Assembly: GCF_900163645.1 (NCBI RefSeq)
Contig: NZ_FUKM01000048.1
Location: 186,001-250,000, forward strand
Reading direction: 5' to 3'
Length of the DNA: 64,000 nt
Origin: Halomonas citrativorans
GTDB lineage: Bacteria; Pseudomonadota; Gammaproteobacteria; Pseudomonadales; Halomonadaceae
The notes beneath the pieces were generated by a model. That model saw only the letters and a list, made by a program, of their open reading frames with translations, was not told where the DNA came from and did not search any database. Positions within the stretch are counted from its first letter, which is position 1. Each line of letters opens with the position of its first letter. The translations under genes and the position numbers were made by a program. Below are positions 38,460-47,779 of this stretch, one piece after another.

Positions 38460-39025
38460 TAGGCGTGTTGACCTGAGTGACGCCCTTCTTGCAGCTCTTC
38501 AAGGAGCTTGGCATTGAACGCATCCAGGTCTTTGGGAGTACGGCTAGTGACCAAGGCGTTATCGCATACCACCGCTTCATCTACCCAGTTGGCACCGGCG
38601 TTACGTAAATCCTGGGCAACGCTTGCCACCGAGGTCATCTTGCGGCCATCCACAACGCCTGCATTAATGAGGATCCATGGCGCATGACAGATAGCGGCTA
38701 CCGGCTTACCCGCTTGGAAGAATTCTTTTACGAAGCTAAGCGCGTCCTCGTTCATGCGCAGCTCATCGGGGTTGAACAAGCCGCCAGGCAGTACCAAGGC
38801 GTGATAATCAGATTCATTGACGTCTGTCAGCGCTTTATCAGCCGAATATGTATCACCCCAATTAGTTTCTGCCCAGGCACGAATATCTTTGCCTTTAGGT
38901 GTCACGATATCAACATCAACACCGGCGTTTTTGAGTGCGTCACGCGGTGAACTTAGCTCAGACTCTTCAAAGCCATCGGCCGCCACAATAGCGACGCGTT
39001 TACTATGTAGTGCTTGGTTCATCAT
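38459..39025 (-). CDS. PfpI/DJ-1 family protein
   Basis: 188-aa class I glutamine amidotransferase-like protein of the PfpI group. The nucleophile elbow is AICHAPW (Cys near residue 113) and the acidic partner lies in FEESELSSP. Members include deglycases and stress proteins; which activity applies here is not readable. Two ATGs are in tandem (39025 and 39022), and the AAGGAG spacing suits the second. It is first of a coupled pair with the App1-like gene. Confidence 0.9.
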   Translation of the reverse strand: MMNQALHSKRVAIVAADGFEESELSSPRDALKNAGVDVDIVTPKGKDIRAWAETNWGDTYSADKALTDVNESDYHALVLPGGLFNPDELRMNEDALSFVKEFFQAGKPVAAICHAPWILINAGVVDGRKMTSVASVAQDLRNAGANWVDEAVVCDNALVTSRTPKDLDAFNAKLLEELQEGRHSGQHA

Positions 39026-39140
39026 GCTCTCCTTTTCGTGATGAGGTGTGCGTTAAAAAACGCTTTATCAGTGTGGCGTATCCTGGGAGAGCGTCAAGCG
39101 AACCGACCGCTAGATTAGAGATGCTTGATTTAAGTAGATA

Positions 39141-39169
39141 TAAAAAAGCCCGCTTAATTAAAGCGGGCT
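39141..39169 (-). terminator. Rho-independent terminator of cysDN
   Basis: AGCCCGCTT (39147-39155) and AAGCGGGCT (39161-39169) form a perfect 9-bp stem with a 5-nt loop. On the minus strand it is followed by a run of six T. It lies 35 bp beyond the cysN stop. Confidence 0.88.
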
Positions 39170-39203
39170 AACCTGTTGATAAAGACTATTGATAAAAAAT
39201 GAT

Positions 39204-40631
39204 TTAGCGTTTGAGCAATTGACTAATATCGTTGGCTTCCCAGTGCGGAAAGTGCTTGCGTACCAGCGCATTAAGGTCTTTCTCAAACGCTGACCAGTCC
39301 GTGGTGGGCGCTTCAGCAGCACCTGGTGATCCCGCTTCACGAATCATTCCCGCCCCCACCGTTACGTTGGTCAGCCGATCGACAATAATAAAGCTTCCCG
39401 TTTTAGGGCTAACCCGATAATTATCGATGGGTACGGTGGCGGTAAGCTCGATATCACAACGGGCAATCGCATTGAGGTTTAACGCCTGCGCTGTGTGCTT
39501 TTCAAGCGTATTAACATCAATTTGATAGTCAATAGCGCTGATCTGCCCGGAAAGGTCGCGGGTGGCGAGTTTAAAGTCGTAAAGCTTACCAAGGGTTAGT
39601 GGGTCTTCATGCATCCAGACCACATCAGCGGTAAACCGGTTGGAAAGCGGCACATCCGCATCGGCACTTACTAGCCAGTCGCCACGAGAAATATCGATCT
39701 CGTCTTCAAGCGTCACGGTAATCGCTTGGCCTGGATAGGCTTCGCTTAAATCGCCCTCAAAAGTGACGACTCTCGCCACGGTAGAGGTTTTACCCGAAGG
39801 CAGCGCTTTTACCGCTTGGCCGGGGCGTAAGATGCCGGCGGCCAGCGTCCCGCAGTAACCACGAAAATCCAGGTTCGGCCGATTGACATACTGTACGGGC
39901 AAACGCAGATCCGTCAGGTTGTCGTCTTGGCTGATTTCGGTATTTTCGAGTAGTTCGATCAGCGTCTCGCCACGATACCACGGCGTGTGCTCGCTACGGT
40001 TAACGACGTTATCGCCGTTGAGCGCCGACATGGGCACAAACTGGATATCGTCCACCTGCAAATTCGTTGCAAACGCGCGGTACTCTGCCTTGATTTCCTC
40101 AAAGCGCTGCTCGGAAAAGCCCACTAAATCCATTTTATTGACAGCAATTACCAAGTGCTGAATGCCCAACAAGTCAGCAATAAAGCTATGCCGACGCGTT
40201 TGGGTTTGCACGCCATAGCGAGCGTCGATAAGGATAATCGCAAGGCTTGCCGTAGAAGCACCGGTGGCCATATTACGTGTGTACTGCTCATGGCCTGGCG
40301 TATCGGCAATGATAAATTTGCGCTTATCCGTCGAGAAGAACCGATAGGCGACATCAATAGTAATGCCCTGCTCACGCTCGGACTGCAGACCGTCTACCAA
40401 TAGCGCCAAGTCAACCGTATCACCCGTAGTACCGCTGGTTTTGGACGCTTGAGTAATCGCTGCTAGCTGATCTTCAAAAATCATTTTGGAGTCGTGCAGC
40501 AAGCGGCCGATCAGGGTCGACTTGCCGTCGTCGACACTGCCACAGGTAATAAAACGCAGCAGGTCTTTGTTTTCATGCTCGTGCAGGTACTGCTCGATGT
40601 TATCGGCGATTAAATTAGACTGGTGAGACAT
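39204..40631 (-). CDS. cysN: Sulfate adenylyltransferase subunit 1 (GTPase)
   Basis: Regulatory GTPase of ATP sulfurylase, the first step of sulfate assimilation. The 475-aa EF-Tu-like protein has G1 [16 protein letters not shown]3 [17 protein letters not shown] and G4 NKMDLVGF. There is no fused APS kinase (CysC) domain, since CysNC fusions run past 600 aa. The start overlaps the cysD stop as TAATG. Confidence 0.96.
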   Translation of the reverse strand: MSHQSNLIADNIEQYLHEHENKDLLRFITCGSVDDGKSTLIGRLLHDSKMIFEDQLAAITQASKTSGTTGDTVDLALLVDGLQSEREQGITIDVAYRFFSTDKRKFIIADTPGHEQYTRNMATGASTASLAIILIDARYGVQTQTRRHSFIADLLGIQHLVIAVNKMDLVGFSEQRFEEIKAEYRAFATNLQVDDIQFVPMSALNGDNVVNRSEHTPWYRGETLIELLENTEISQDDNLTDLRLPVQYVNRPNLDFRGYCGTLAAGILRPGQAVKALPSGKTSTVARVVTFEGDLSEAYPGQAITVTLEDEIDISRGDWLVSADADVPLSNRFTADVVWMHEDPLTLGKLYDFKLATRDLSGQISAIDYQIDVNTLEKHTAQALNLNAIARCDIELTATVPIDNYRVSPKTGSFIIVDRLTNVTVGAGMIREAGSPGAAEAPTTDWSAFEKDLNALVRKHFPHWEANDISQLLKR

Positions 40632-41593
40632 TAGAAATAGCCCTCGCGCTTTTTCTTCTCCATCGAACCCACTTGGTCGCGATCAATGGCGCGGCCACTG
40701 CGCTCACTGGTGCGGGTCAGCAGCATTTCCTGGATAATTTCCGGCAACGTTGCCGCTTCAGACTCCACTGCGCCGGTTAGCGGGTAGCACCCAAGCGTTC
40801 TGAAACGCACCGACTTCTCTTCAGGCACTTCACCTGGCGCTAGCGGCAAACGATCGTCGTCTACCATCACCTGCATGCCGTCGCGCTCAACCACTGGGCG
40901 CCTGGCTGCGTAGTACAGCGGCACAATCGGGATAGACTCCAGATAGATGTACTGCCAGATATCCAGTTCCGTCCAGTTGGAAAGCGGGAACACACGAATC
41001 GACTCACCCTTGTTGACCCTGGCGTTATACATGTTCCAGAGCTCAGGACGCTGATTTTTGGGATCCCAACGGTGGTATTTGTCGCGGAAGGAGTAGACGC
41101 GCTCCTTGGCCCGAGAGGCTTCTTCGTCGCGCCGGGCACCGCCAAATGCAGCGTCAAAGCCATACTTGTCCAGCGCCTGCTTGAGCGCTTGGGTTTTCAT
41201 GATATCGGTATATTTGGCGCTGCCATGCTCGAACGGGTTGATATTCGCCGCACGCCCCTCTTCGTTGGTATGCACGATCAGTTTCATACCCGCGTCTTCG
41301 GCCATGCGGTTACGAAAATCGATCATTTCCCGGAATTTCCAAGTGGTATCCACGTGCATCAGCGGAAACGGCGGGGTACCGGGATAAAATGCCTTCCGCG
41401 CCAGATGCAGCATCACCGATGAGTCTTTACCGATCGAATACATCATGACCGGATTACTGAACTCAGCCGCCACTTCACGAATGATATGAATGGACTCGGC
41501 TTCAAGCTGTTTTAAATGGGTGAGGCGCGCGGCGCTAAGTGCGCTGGGCGCCTCACGCCGGGGCGTCGAAGAGAGTGGGGAGAACTGAGTCAT
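40631..41593 (-). CDS. cysD: Sulfate adenylyltransferase subunit 2
   Basis: Catalytic subunit that adenylates sulfate to APS. The 320-aa protein has the PP-loop-like motif [20 protein letters not shown] and the conserved [13 protein letters not shown] and [11 protein letters not shown] blocks. The N terminus carries about 18 extra polar residues relative to E. coli CysD (302 aa). The 174-bp AT-rich gap upstream (41594-41767) would hold its promoter and any CysB site; no specific site was identified. Confidence 0.96.
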   Translation of the reverse strand: MTQFSPLSSTPRREAPSALSAARLTHLKQLEAESIHIIREVAAEFSNPVMMYSIGKDSSVMLHLARKAFYPGTPPFPLMHVDTTWKFREMIDFRNRMAEDAGMKLIVHTNEEGRAANINPFEHGSAKYTDIMKTQALKQALDKYGFDAAFGGARRDEEASRAKERVYSFRDKYHRWDPKNQRPELWNMYNARVNKGESIRVFPLSNWTELDIWQYIYLESIPIVPLYYAARRPVVERDGMQVMVDDDRLPLAPGEVPEEKSVRFRTLGCYPLTGAVESEAATLPEIIQEMLLTRTSERSGRAIDRDQVGSMEKKKREGYF

Positions 41594-41767
41594 GGTCTGC
41601 TACCTCACAAAACAAGCCAATTTTTATAAGCTTGCAGTACACGCTGAATTAAAACGTTATACGTTCGATTGTGAATAGAGTAACGCCGAGTCGATAATAA
41701 CCCAAAAGAATTAATAACTATCTTTTTATTCTTTTATAGCCTAACGAATAAAAAAAGCATGACATCG

Positions 41768-42502
41768 CTATACATCAACGCGTTCGACCCAGGTATCCCA
41801 CTGCTCACCGTTAAGATCTACCACTCGGTAACCAGGCCGTGAGGCTTCATCAATCGTAAATACATCAGCGCCCGGCATAAACTGATCAGACATGGCTGGA
41901 CAGCCGTAAACACTCACAGAACCTGCCGCTGCTTCAATGTGCTGCGCATACGCTTGGTGAGCGTGACCAAACAGCACAACTTTAACCTGAGGATAAGCAC
42001 TTAAAACCTGCCAAAACGCTTCACGGTCCTGTAGGCCGATAGCATCCATCCAGTTAGCGCCAACATCAACCGGTGGGTGGTGCATGGCAATCAGCGTTGG
42101 GCGGTCATCTTCTTCCAAGCGTGTCGTTAATGCCATCAGCTGTTCGCTGCCCAGCTCGCCGAAGGGTTGGCCCGGCACTTGGGTGTTGAGCAGCAACAGA
42201 CGCCACTGCTGCAAATCCACCTCATCAAGCAGCGGATGCTCAGCGCACATGAATTCTACCTGGTCGTGATTGCCCGGGAGCCAAAACCACGGGCAAGGAA
42301 GGCCAGCCAACGCCTCCTTGGCCAGTGTATATGAGGCGGCCGTTTCATCCTGGCTGATATCTCCCGTCACAACGATAACGTCCGGACGTTCGGCCGCTGC
42401 TGCCGCGAGAACACGTTGAAAATGCAGCCAAGGAACACCCGCGCGCGAACGCGTAGTAACATCAGCATGTAAGTGAGCATCGGTAATCTGTACAAGGCGC
42501 AT
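41768..42502 (-). CDS. cpdA: 3',5'-cyclic-AMP phosphodiesterase
   Basis: 244-aa class III metallophosphoesterase. The metal motifs appear in order: DAHLHAD, VTGDISQDE, LPGNHDQVEF, MHHPPV and FGHAHQAY. The start at 42502 follows CGGAGG and overlaps the DUF1249 stop as TAATG; the longer frame to 42559 lies within that gene. The order nudF, DUF1249 (yqiB), cpdA is the same as in E. coli, supporting the CpdA assignment over a generic phosphoesterase. Confidence 0.93.
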   Translation of the reverse strand: MRLVQITDAHLHADVTTRSRAGVPWLHFQRVLAAAAAERPDVIVVTGDISQDETAASYTLAKEALAGLPCPWFWLPGNHDQVEFMCAEHPLLDEVDLQQWRLLLLNTQVPGQPFGELGSEQLMALTTRLEEDDRPTLIAMHHPPVDVGANWMDAIGLQDREAFWQVLSAYPQVKVVLFGHAHQAYAQHIEAAAGSVSVYGCPAMSDQFMPGADVFTIDEASRPGYRVVDLNGEQWDTWVERVDV

Positions 42503-42948
42503 TAGCGCACCTCCGGTAAATCGCAGGTATGACCATGTGCTAGCCCATGCGCTAACCATTCGCCTAAAAAGCGGTTTAGCTGGAGCTTTTCGTCAGGCTG
42601 ATGCATCTGTGCATTAGGGTATCGATAGCGGCCACTAAAGTGACGCTGGCGCTGAAAATCCGTCACCTCCGCCATACGCACATCGTGGTAAAGGTGCACG
42701 CGCATGCGCGGGCCGTCCATAACTGTATCCAACGGACCGCTTTGAGTAACCTCCACCATGGTGGTGTAAGGGGCATGTTCCAATACGGTAAGCTGCAAAT
42801 CACCAAAGTGCTGTTCGTCACTGCTTAAGGCGATCTCTCGGCGTTGGCCGCTCTCCATATCACCCACCAGGCGTAATAACCGCAGATAGTTGGCACTGCA
42901 CTCCCCCTGGAGCGACTTTAAATCGGTGACATAGGCTGTTCTTGCCAT
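42502..42948 (-). CDS. DUF1249 family protein (YqiB-like)
   Basis: 148-aa protein of unknown function conserved between nudF and cpdA in gammaproteobacteria. Recognisable stretches are NYLRLLRLVGD near the N terminus and MRVHLYHDVRMAEV in the middle; it ends with the FLGEWLAHGLAHG region. The start at 42948 has AGGAG seven bases upstream; the longer frame runs back into nudF. Confidence 0.9.
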   Translation of the reverse strand: MARTAYVTDLKSLQGECSANYLRLLRLVGDMESGQRREIALSSDEQHFGDLQLTVLEHAPYTTMVEVTQSGPLDTVMDGPRMRVHLYHDVRMAEVTDFQRQRHFSGRYRYPNAQMHQPDEKLQLNRFLGEWLAHGLAHGHTCDLPEVR

Positions 42949-42971
42949 GAACACTCCTCGTGGTTTTCGCT

Positions 42972-43625
42972 TTACGTGAGCGCTCGTTGGGATGCCGCGC
43001 GCAACGAAGCACGCTGACCAACTAGCCAGTGCAATCCAATCAAACACATGGCGTTGTCGAGTCTTCCCTGTGTCAAGAGTTCCCACGCGGTCGGAAAAGA
43101 CACCACGTGAACACGAATATCTTCATGCTCCTCATCAAGGCCATGAATACCGCCGATACCTTGTGTATCAACCAGCCCACAAAAAAGCGTTACGCGTTCG
43201 TTGCAGGCGCCGGGGCTTGGATAGTACGTATGCATTAGCGTTAACGGCCCTACGACACAGCCCGACTCTTCCAGCGCTTCACGCCGGGCTACATCTTCAA
43301 GTGATTCATCTTTTTCAACTAGCCCTGCAACCAGCTCCAGCTTCCAGGGCGAGACGGGATCATCGAAAGCGCCAGCACGAAACTGCTCCACCAGCACAAG
43401 CGCATCTCTTGCGGGGTCGTAAAGCAATACGCCTACCGCATCGCGACGGCGGTGCACTTCGCGATGCATAGGCTTGCTCCAGCCACCTTCAAAAAGCCGA
43501 TGGCGAAGCTCCATGGCTTCCAAGCGAAAAAAGCCCTGATGAAGCGTTTTACGCTCAATCAGTTCTATATCGTCACGGCCAAAAGGCGGTGTTTCTAGCG
43601 ATGCAGTTTTAGCAATGAATGCCAT
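42972..43625 (-). CDS. nudF: ADP-ribose pyrophosphatase
   Basis: 217-aa Nudix hydrolase that cleaves ADP-ribose to AMP and ribose 5-phosphate. The complete Nudix box G-x5-E-x7-REU-xEE-xGU is visible as GLVEKDESLEDVARRE followed by ALEESGC. The proline-rich YYPSPGACNE element, about 16 residues after the box, is typical of the ADP-ribose group. First gene of the nudF-DUF1249-cpdA set. Confidence 0.93.
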   Translation of the reverse strand: MAFIAKTASLETPPFGRDDIELIERKTLHQGFFRLEAMELRHRLFEGGWSKPMHREVHRRRDAVGVLLYDPARDALVLVEQFRAGAFDDPVSPWKLELVAGLVEKDESLEDVARREALEESGCVVGPLTLMHTYYPSPGACNERVTLFCGLVDTQGIGGIHGLDEEHEDIRVHVVSFPTAWELLTQGRLDNAMCLIGLHWLVGQRASLRAASQRALT

Positions 43626-43700
43626 GCGGCACTCCCAGTAATCACAATTACCCCATTATCAATGCTTGCTACCGGGAATGCCAATCTGACCTGGGCGGGG

Positions 43701-44345
43701 TTACAGACGGTTCAACATGGCTTGGGCATCCCGGCGTAACGCTTCATCGGAGAGTTCACGCTGCGCCCGTGGAGTACCACTCACCGCACGTTCAGCGTGC
43801 TCGCGAGCAGCGGCGGTGTCCCCTTCATCAAGCAGGAACTCGGCGTAATAGTAGTTGACGTCGATACCTTCAGGACGAATCTCAACGGCACGCTGGAACA
43901 TTTGCCGAGCTTTTTCACTGCTTCCAAAGCTAATTGGGCGCCCAGGCACGTTGTCGTAAAGTGCGCCCAGTGTGACGTAGGCAGAACCGTTTCCTCCTTG
44001 CGGATCAAGTGCAATGGCCTGCTCAAGCGCGTCACGCGCATCACCAGCGATACCCAGCGCGCCGAAACCGCCACGTTCACGCGCATAAGAAGCCAAAATT
44101 ATGCCCTGCCAAACCAGCAGTTCAGGCTGATCCGAATTTTCGCTTACCAGCGTTGTCGCTTCGTCGGACAAAACCTTTAACGTGCCCTCACGCTGGTTAG
44201 CAGGTAAGCCACTCATCGTATGTTCCCAGCGGTTCTTCAAAGAAAACAACTCACTTTCATACGCCGTGGCCGTTAAGGGTAAGAGCGCTAGCATACTGCT
44301 GAGCCCGGCGGTTATTAATAAGCGAGAAAAAGGTAGTGCGTGCAT
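43701..44345 (-). CDS. Exported tetratricopeptide-repeat protein
   Basis: 214-aa protein with a signal peptide (cleavage near ATAYE, residue about 27). The body contains at least three TPR-like helical pairs, including DARDALEQAIALDPQ, ARQMFQRAVEIRPEG and AAREHAERAVSG. The start at 44345 follows AGGAG by seven bases; the frame upstream to 44417 is not supported. It probably acts as a periplasmic scaffold, but no partner is evident from neighbours. Divergent from greB. Confidence 0.8.
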   Translation of the reverse strand: MHALPFSRLLITAGLSSMLALLPLTATAYESELFSLKNRWEHTMSGLPANQREGTLKVLSDEATTLVSENSDQPELLVWQGIILASYARERGGFGALGIAGDARDALEQAIALDPQGGNGSAYVTLGALYDNVPGRPISFGSSEKARQMFQRAVEIRPEGIDVNYYYAEFLLDEGDTAAAREHAERAVSGTPRAQRELSDEALRRDAQAMLNRL

Positions 44346-44545
44346 TATAATCTCCTGCGTTATTTTTATATCGGCGTATAGGCTCGCATTACCAGGCGCG
44401 AAATAGCCCACCCCCACAATGTAACGAACGTTTGAATGATTCGCTAGTGAGCTCGGTAATTCAACGCGCTTTTACCTAAGATGCTTTTTTTCACGTAGAG
44501 TAAGTGTCTTAAAAGTGCCGCCCTTAACGAAATGAGAGCACGCGA

Positions 44546-45079
44546 ATGAAAGGCCGTAATATGACCCGCTGGCGCGATCCGGCAAAAGATCCACGCCAGG
44601 CACCCAAAAGCAATTTGATTACCGCCGAGGGCGCCGCGCGTTTACGCGGCATTCTGGATCACTTATCCAGAGTCAAACGCCCCGAACTCTCAACAAAAGT
44701 AGGCGAAGCCGCTGCGCTTGGCGACCGTAGTGAAAACGCTGATTACACTTACAACAAGAAAGAGCTAAACCGTGTGATTGCGCGGATTCGTTATTTGACC
44801 CTACGCCTGGATGAGCTGCAGGTGGTCGACCGGCTACCAGCGAATCTCGATAAAATCTTCTTCGGCGCCTTTGTCGATTTGGAAGATGAAGAGGGAGAAG
44901 CGCTTCAACTACGCATTGTAGGTCACGACGAAATCAATACACAAAAGCGCTGGATCAGTATCGACGCGCCAATGGCCAAGGCACTTCTCAGCAAAGGGGT
45001 CGATGACGATATAGAAGTGCTTACCCCGAATGGGAAGGTGTTCTACACCGTTACTGCGATCCGCTATGCCTCGCTTTAG
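44546..45079 (+). CDS. greB: Transcription elongation factor GreB
   Basis: Stimulates cleavage of backtracked RNA by RNA polymerase. The 177-aa protein has the coiled-coil N-terminal domain with the acidic tip GDRSENADYTYNKKE, which distinguishes GreB from GreA, and the FKBP-like C-terminal domain. An N-terminal extension of about 16 residues precedes the conserved start region. A second ATG five codons in (44561) is possible. It converges on the SIMPL gene with 13 bp between stops. Confidence 0.94.
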   Translation: MKGRNMTRWRDPAKDPRQAPKSNLITAEGAARLRGILDHLSRVKRPELSTKVGEAAALGDRSENADYTYNKKELNRVIARIRYLTLRLDELQVVDRLPANLDKIFFGAFVDLEDEEGEALQLRIVGHDEINTQKRWISIDAPMAKALLSKGVDDDIEVLTPNGKVFYTVTAIRYASL

Positions 45080-45092
45080 TGCATGACGCTTC

Positions 45093-45824
45093 CTAGTCTT
45101 TTAAGGCATAGTCGATGGTCGTAACCACCCGGACACGCTTGATGTGCGGGGTATAGCTGTCCAAATCATCAATCGAGAAATAGCCTTGGGTTGCCTGGCG
45201 GATCTGCCCTACCTGACTCCCGGAGTCTTCTGCAAACTGCTGGGCGGCATTACGCGCGTCAGCCGTCGCCTCGGCAATCATCTCAGGCTTGATCGCCTCC
45301 AAGCCGGTAAATAGAAACTCGGTTTGGTACTCGTAACTTGGCGAGAGCAAAATCCCCTGACGTACCAGCGATGAAGTACCTGGGATCGCCTGCATCACAC
45401 CCTCTACATCCGGCGAACGCAGCAGTAACGTGGCCTCAGCGCGGTAACGCTCATCAGGACGCTGCCCGCCATAGAGGTTGCTGAACTGATCGGTAATCCT
45501 GGGGGGCGTGGTGCTGATATGCTCGGATTCAAATCCCTGAGTCTCCAGAAAACGACGAATCGCCTGATCATTATTGGAAAGCTGCTGCTCCAGGTCGCTT
45601 AAGCTATTAGCGCTCACGCTGTAGTTAAACGGCCATAAGACCAGGTCGGCCGCCACCTCTCGCTCAGCCAAACCGCGCACTGTGACATTGCGTGAAGACT
45701 GCTGCCACACTTCAGCCGCCTGTTTGATGTAACTGCCACCCCCGACCAACCCCAGCGCCAGCAATCCACCCAACACAACCGCACTGCTTAACATCACGAT
45801 ATTTCTGCTGTTTCTAACCATCAT
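45093..45824 (-). CDS. SIMPL (DUF541) domain protein
   Basis: 243-aa membrane-anchored protein. One N-terminal helix (residues about 11-32) is followed by a SIMPL domain from about residue 45, beginning RNVTVRGLAEREVAADLVLW. Family members are periplasmic oligomers of uncertain role, some linked to oxidative-stress defence. Tandem ATGs lie at 45824 and 45821. The much longer open frame upstream overlaps rsmC in another frame and is rejected. Confidence 0.87.
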   Translation of the reverse strand: MMVRNSRNIVMLSSAVVLGGLLALGLVGGGSYIKQAAEVWQQSSRNVTVRGLAEREVAADLVLWPFNYSVSANSLSDLEQQLSNNDQAIRRFLETQGFESEHISTTPPRITDQFSNLYGGQRPDERYRAEATLLLRSPDVEGVMQAIPGTSSLVRQGILLSPSYEYQTEFLFTGLEAIKPEMIAEATADARNAAQQFAEDSGSQVGQIRQATQGYFSIDDLDSYTPHIKRVRVVTTIDYALKD

Positions 45825-45930
45825 TGCCACCCCGTGCAACTTACATTCAATTGGCCACTGCTTATCAGCATAATAGCCGTGAAACGAGGATGCGTCGGTA
45901 GTTGAATATGGCAAATGTGAGGAAATAGTG

Positions 45931-46929
45931 TCAGCTACGCTGGCTACGGTAGACCCGAAACCGCCGATTATCAGCAAGCGTTTCAAAGCTGCCAAAAGCC
46001 TCGGTGAGAAGGTCCGGATAAGGCAAGAACACATTGGCGACCATGATGAGACGCCCACGGTTAGCAAGATGCTTGGGCGCTTGGCGAATCAAGCGTTGGC
46101 TGGGCCCATAGCTAATGTCACGCTCTTGATGAAACGGCGGGTTACTAATAATAAAATCGTAGGTTTCGCTTTCCAATGCGCTATACACATCGCTTTGCAA
46201 AGCGTGCCCATTAACCTGATTAGCCTCTAGCGTGCGGCGCGTTGCCTCTACGGCAAAAGCGCTGACATCCACGGCGGTTACCGCATGGCCCCGTTTGGCA
46301 AGCCAGGCACTAATAATGCCATCGCCACAGCCCATATCGAGAATACGTTGAGGCGCTTTAGGCAGCTCTTTTTCCAGGCTGTCCAATAGTAGCAGCGTGC
46401 CTTCATCTACCTTGCCATGACCAAAAACGCCGGGATGGCTAACCAGCGTCAAGCCCAAAGCATCAAAGCGCTGCCAAACGTCTTCCAGAGTGTTCTCAAG
46501 CGCGATGGTGCGTGTGGCAAAGAGTGAACAGCGCCGCGCGTTATCGCGCTTGTCACAAATCATCCCCCGATCTGAGAGTACGTTAGGCACGCGTTTCACG
46601 CCGCCACTGTGCTCACCAATAATTTCAATGGCCGTGCCCGTGGGTAGCACGCTGCATAGCCACTCAAGCCACCAAATGCCTAGCTGATGCGCTTTAGGCC
46701 AGAACAACACTATCTCGCCGTGGGTAACGGCATTTTCAGGCAACGCGAAGGGGCTATAGACCTGTTTGCCTACCGCTTGCCACTCGTTTAGCACACCAAG
46801 ATCACCGCTGATAACGCCTGCGGATTGCGCAATTAACCAGGCATCAACCGGTGGCGCTACGACCATAAGTGCCGTGTAGTTATCCTGCTGGCGTTCCAGC
46901 AGTTGGCAGGCAGGTGATTGGGCACTCAT
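45931..46929 (-). CDS. rsmC: 16S rRNA m2G1207 methyltransferase
   Basis: 332-aa duplicated methyltransferase. The N-terminal half has lost its SAM site. The C-terminal half has the motif ILDMGCGDGIISAWLAKRG and the amino-methyltransferase motif SNPPFHQ. The assignment to RsmC over RlmG rests on length and the HGKVDEGT segment. Its ATG overlaps the cmoM stop (ATGA). Confidence 0.92.
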   Translation of the reverse strand: MSAQSPACQLLERQQDNYTALMVVAPPVDAWLIAQSAGVISGDLGVLNEWQAVGKQVYSPFALPENAVTHGEIVLFWPKAHQLGIWWLEWLCSVLPTGTAIEIIGEHSGGVKRVPNVLSDRGMICDKRDNARRCSLFATRTIALENTLEDVWQRFDALGLTLVSHPGVFGHGKVDEGTLLLLDSLEKELPKAPQRILDMGCGDGIISAWLAKRGHAVTAVDVSAFAVEATRRTLEANQVNGHALQSDVYSALESETYDFIISNPPFHQERDISYGPSQRLIRQAPKHLANRGRLIMVANVFLPYPDLLTEAFGSFETLADNRRFRVYRSQRS

Positions 46930-47735
46930 TGGGAAGTCTCCGGTTTAATCAACGTGTAGAGTAAATAACGACCCAGCCGCCAGTGCGGGTCTTGTTGGCA
47001 GTACTTCTTTTCGAGCGCCAGCAGCGCCCCACGCTCTTCATCGCTGCTGGGTGGCTGGCGCAGGTAGTCCTGAAATACGCGGATACCCGCAACGCTTGCC
47101 ACTTCAAGACTGTTTTCCGCCCCCCATGCCACCATCTCAGCGTGGGTGACCGGCGAAATAGGCGTTAAGCGCTGCCGCTTGCCCTTGCCTTCCAAACGAT
47201 CACTTAGCGCCTTTTCCAAATTGCCTTTCACCGCATTGGAAAAACGCAGCGCATCGCGGTTAAACACCATCAGGCTCAACTGCCCGCCGGGCGCGAGTAG
47301 GCTTGCCAGGCTGGCCATCGCTGAGCGCGGGTCGCCCAACCACTCAAGCACCGCATGGCAGGTAATCAGTGGCCAAGGGCCCGGTGCTTGCTGGCGTAAA
47401 TCCTGAAGCGGGGCATGCACGTAGGTCATCGCCTCGCCAGGCAGCCGTTTGGCTTCAAGGTGCCAATGTTTGGCATACGTAAGCATGTCCAGAGAGGGCT
47501 CAGCCATGGTGACCGGGTGCTGGCGTTCGGCAAACCACGCCGCCTGCTGGCCTAACCCGCCGCCGACATCCAACACGGGCTGCTGGGTTAGTTCAAGCAT
47601 TTGCGGCAGCAAGTAATCCAGCATCGCCAAGCGCAGCTCGCCGCGAGGCGCCTGGTAAAGCGAGCGTGAAAACTTGTCGACCAGACCGTCGAAGTAGCGG
47701 TCTCCAGCGTCGGTTAATTCATAGGTTGGATACAT
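46926..47735 (-). CDS. cmoM: tRNA 5-carboxymethoxyuridine methyltransferase CmoM
   Basis: Methylates cmo5U34 to mcmo5U34. Strong matches to E. coli CmoM (SmtA) are visible: VDKFSRSLYQAPRGELR at the N terminus, VLDVGGGLGQQAAW as SAM motif, HAVLEWLGDPRSAM in the middle and GIRVFQDYLR near the end. The 269-aa length uses ATG at 47735; the frame extends to a TTG at 47747. It is translationally coupled to rsmC, so two RNA methyltransferases share a transcript. Confidence 0.92.
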   Translation of the reverse strand: MYPTYELTDAGDRYFDGLVDKFSRSLYQAPRGELRLAMLDYLLPQMLELTQQPVLDVGGGLGQQAAWFAERQHPVTMAEPSLDMLTYAKHWHLEAKRLPGEAMTYVHAPLQDLRQQAPGPWPLITCHAVLEWLGDPRSAMASLASLLAPGGQLSLMVFNRDALRFSNAVKGNLEKALSDRLEGKGKRQRLTPISPVTHAEMVAWGAENSLEVASVAGIRVFQDYLRQPPSSDEERGALLALEKKYCQQDPHWRLGRYLLYTLIKPETSQ

Positions 47736-47779
47736 GCATAAGGCCAAGCGGCATAGTAAAGCCGCGTAGTTTACCCTGC

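Noticed and set aside
45825..46067. Long N-terminal extension of the SIMPL protein
   Set aside because: It overlaps rsmC out of frame and the membrane helix of the real protein starts after 45824.
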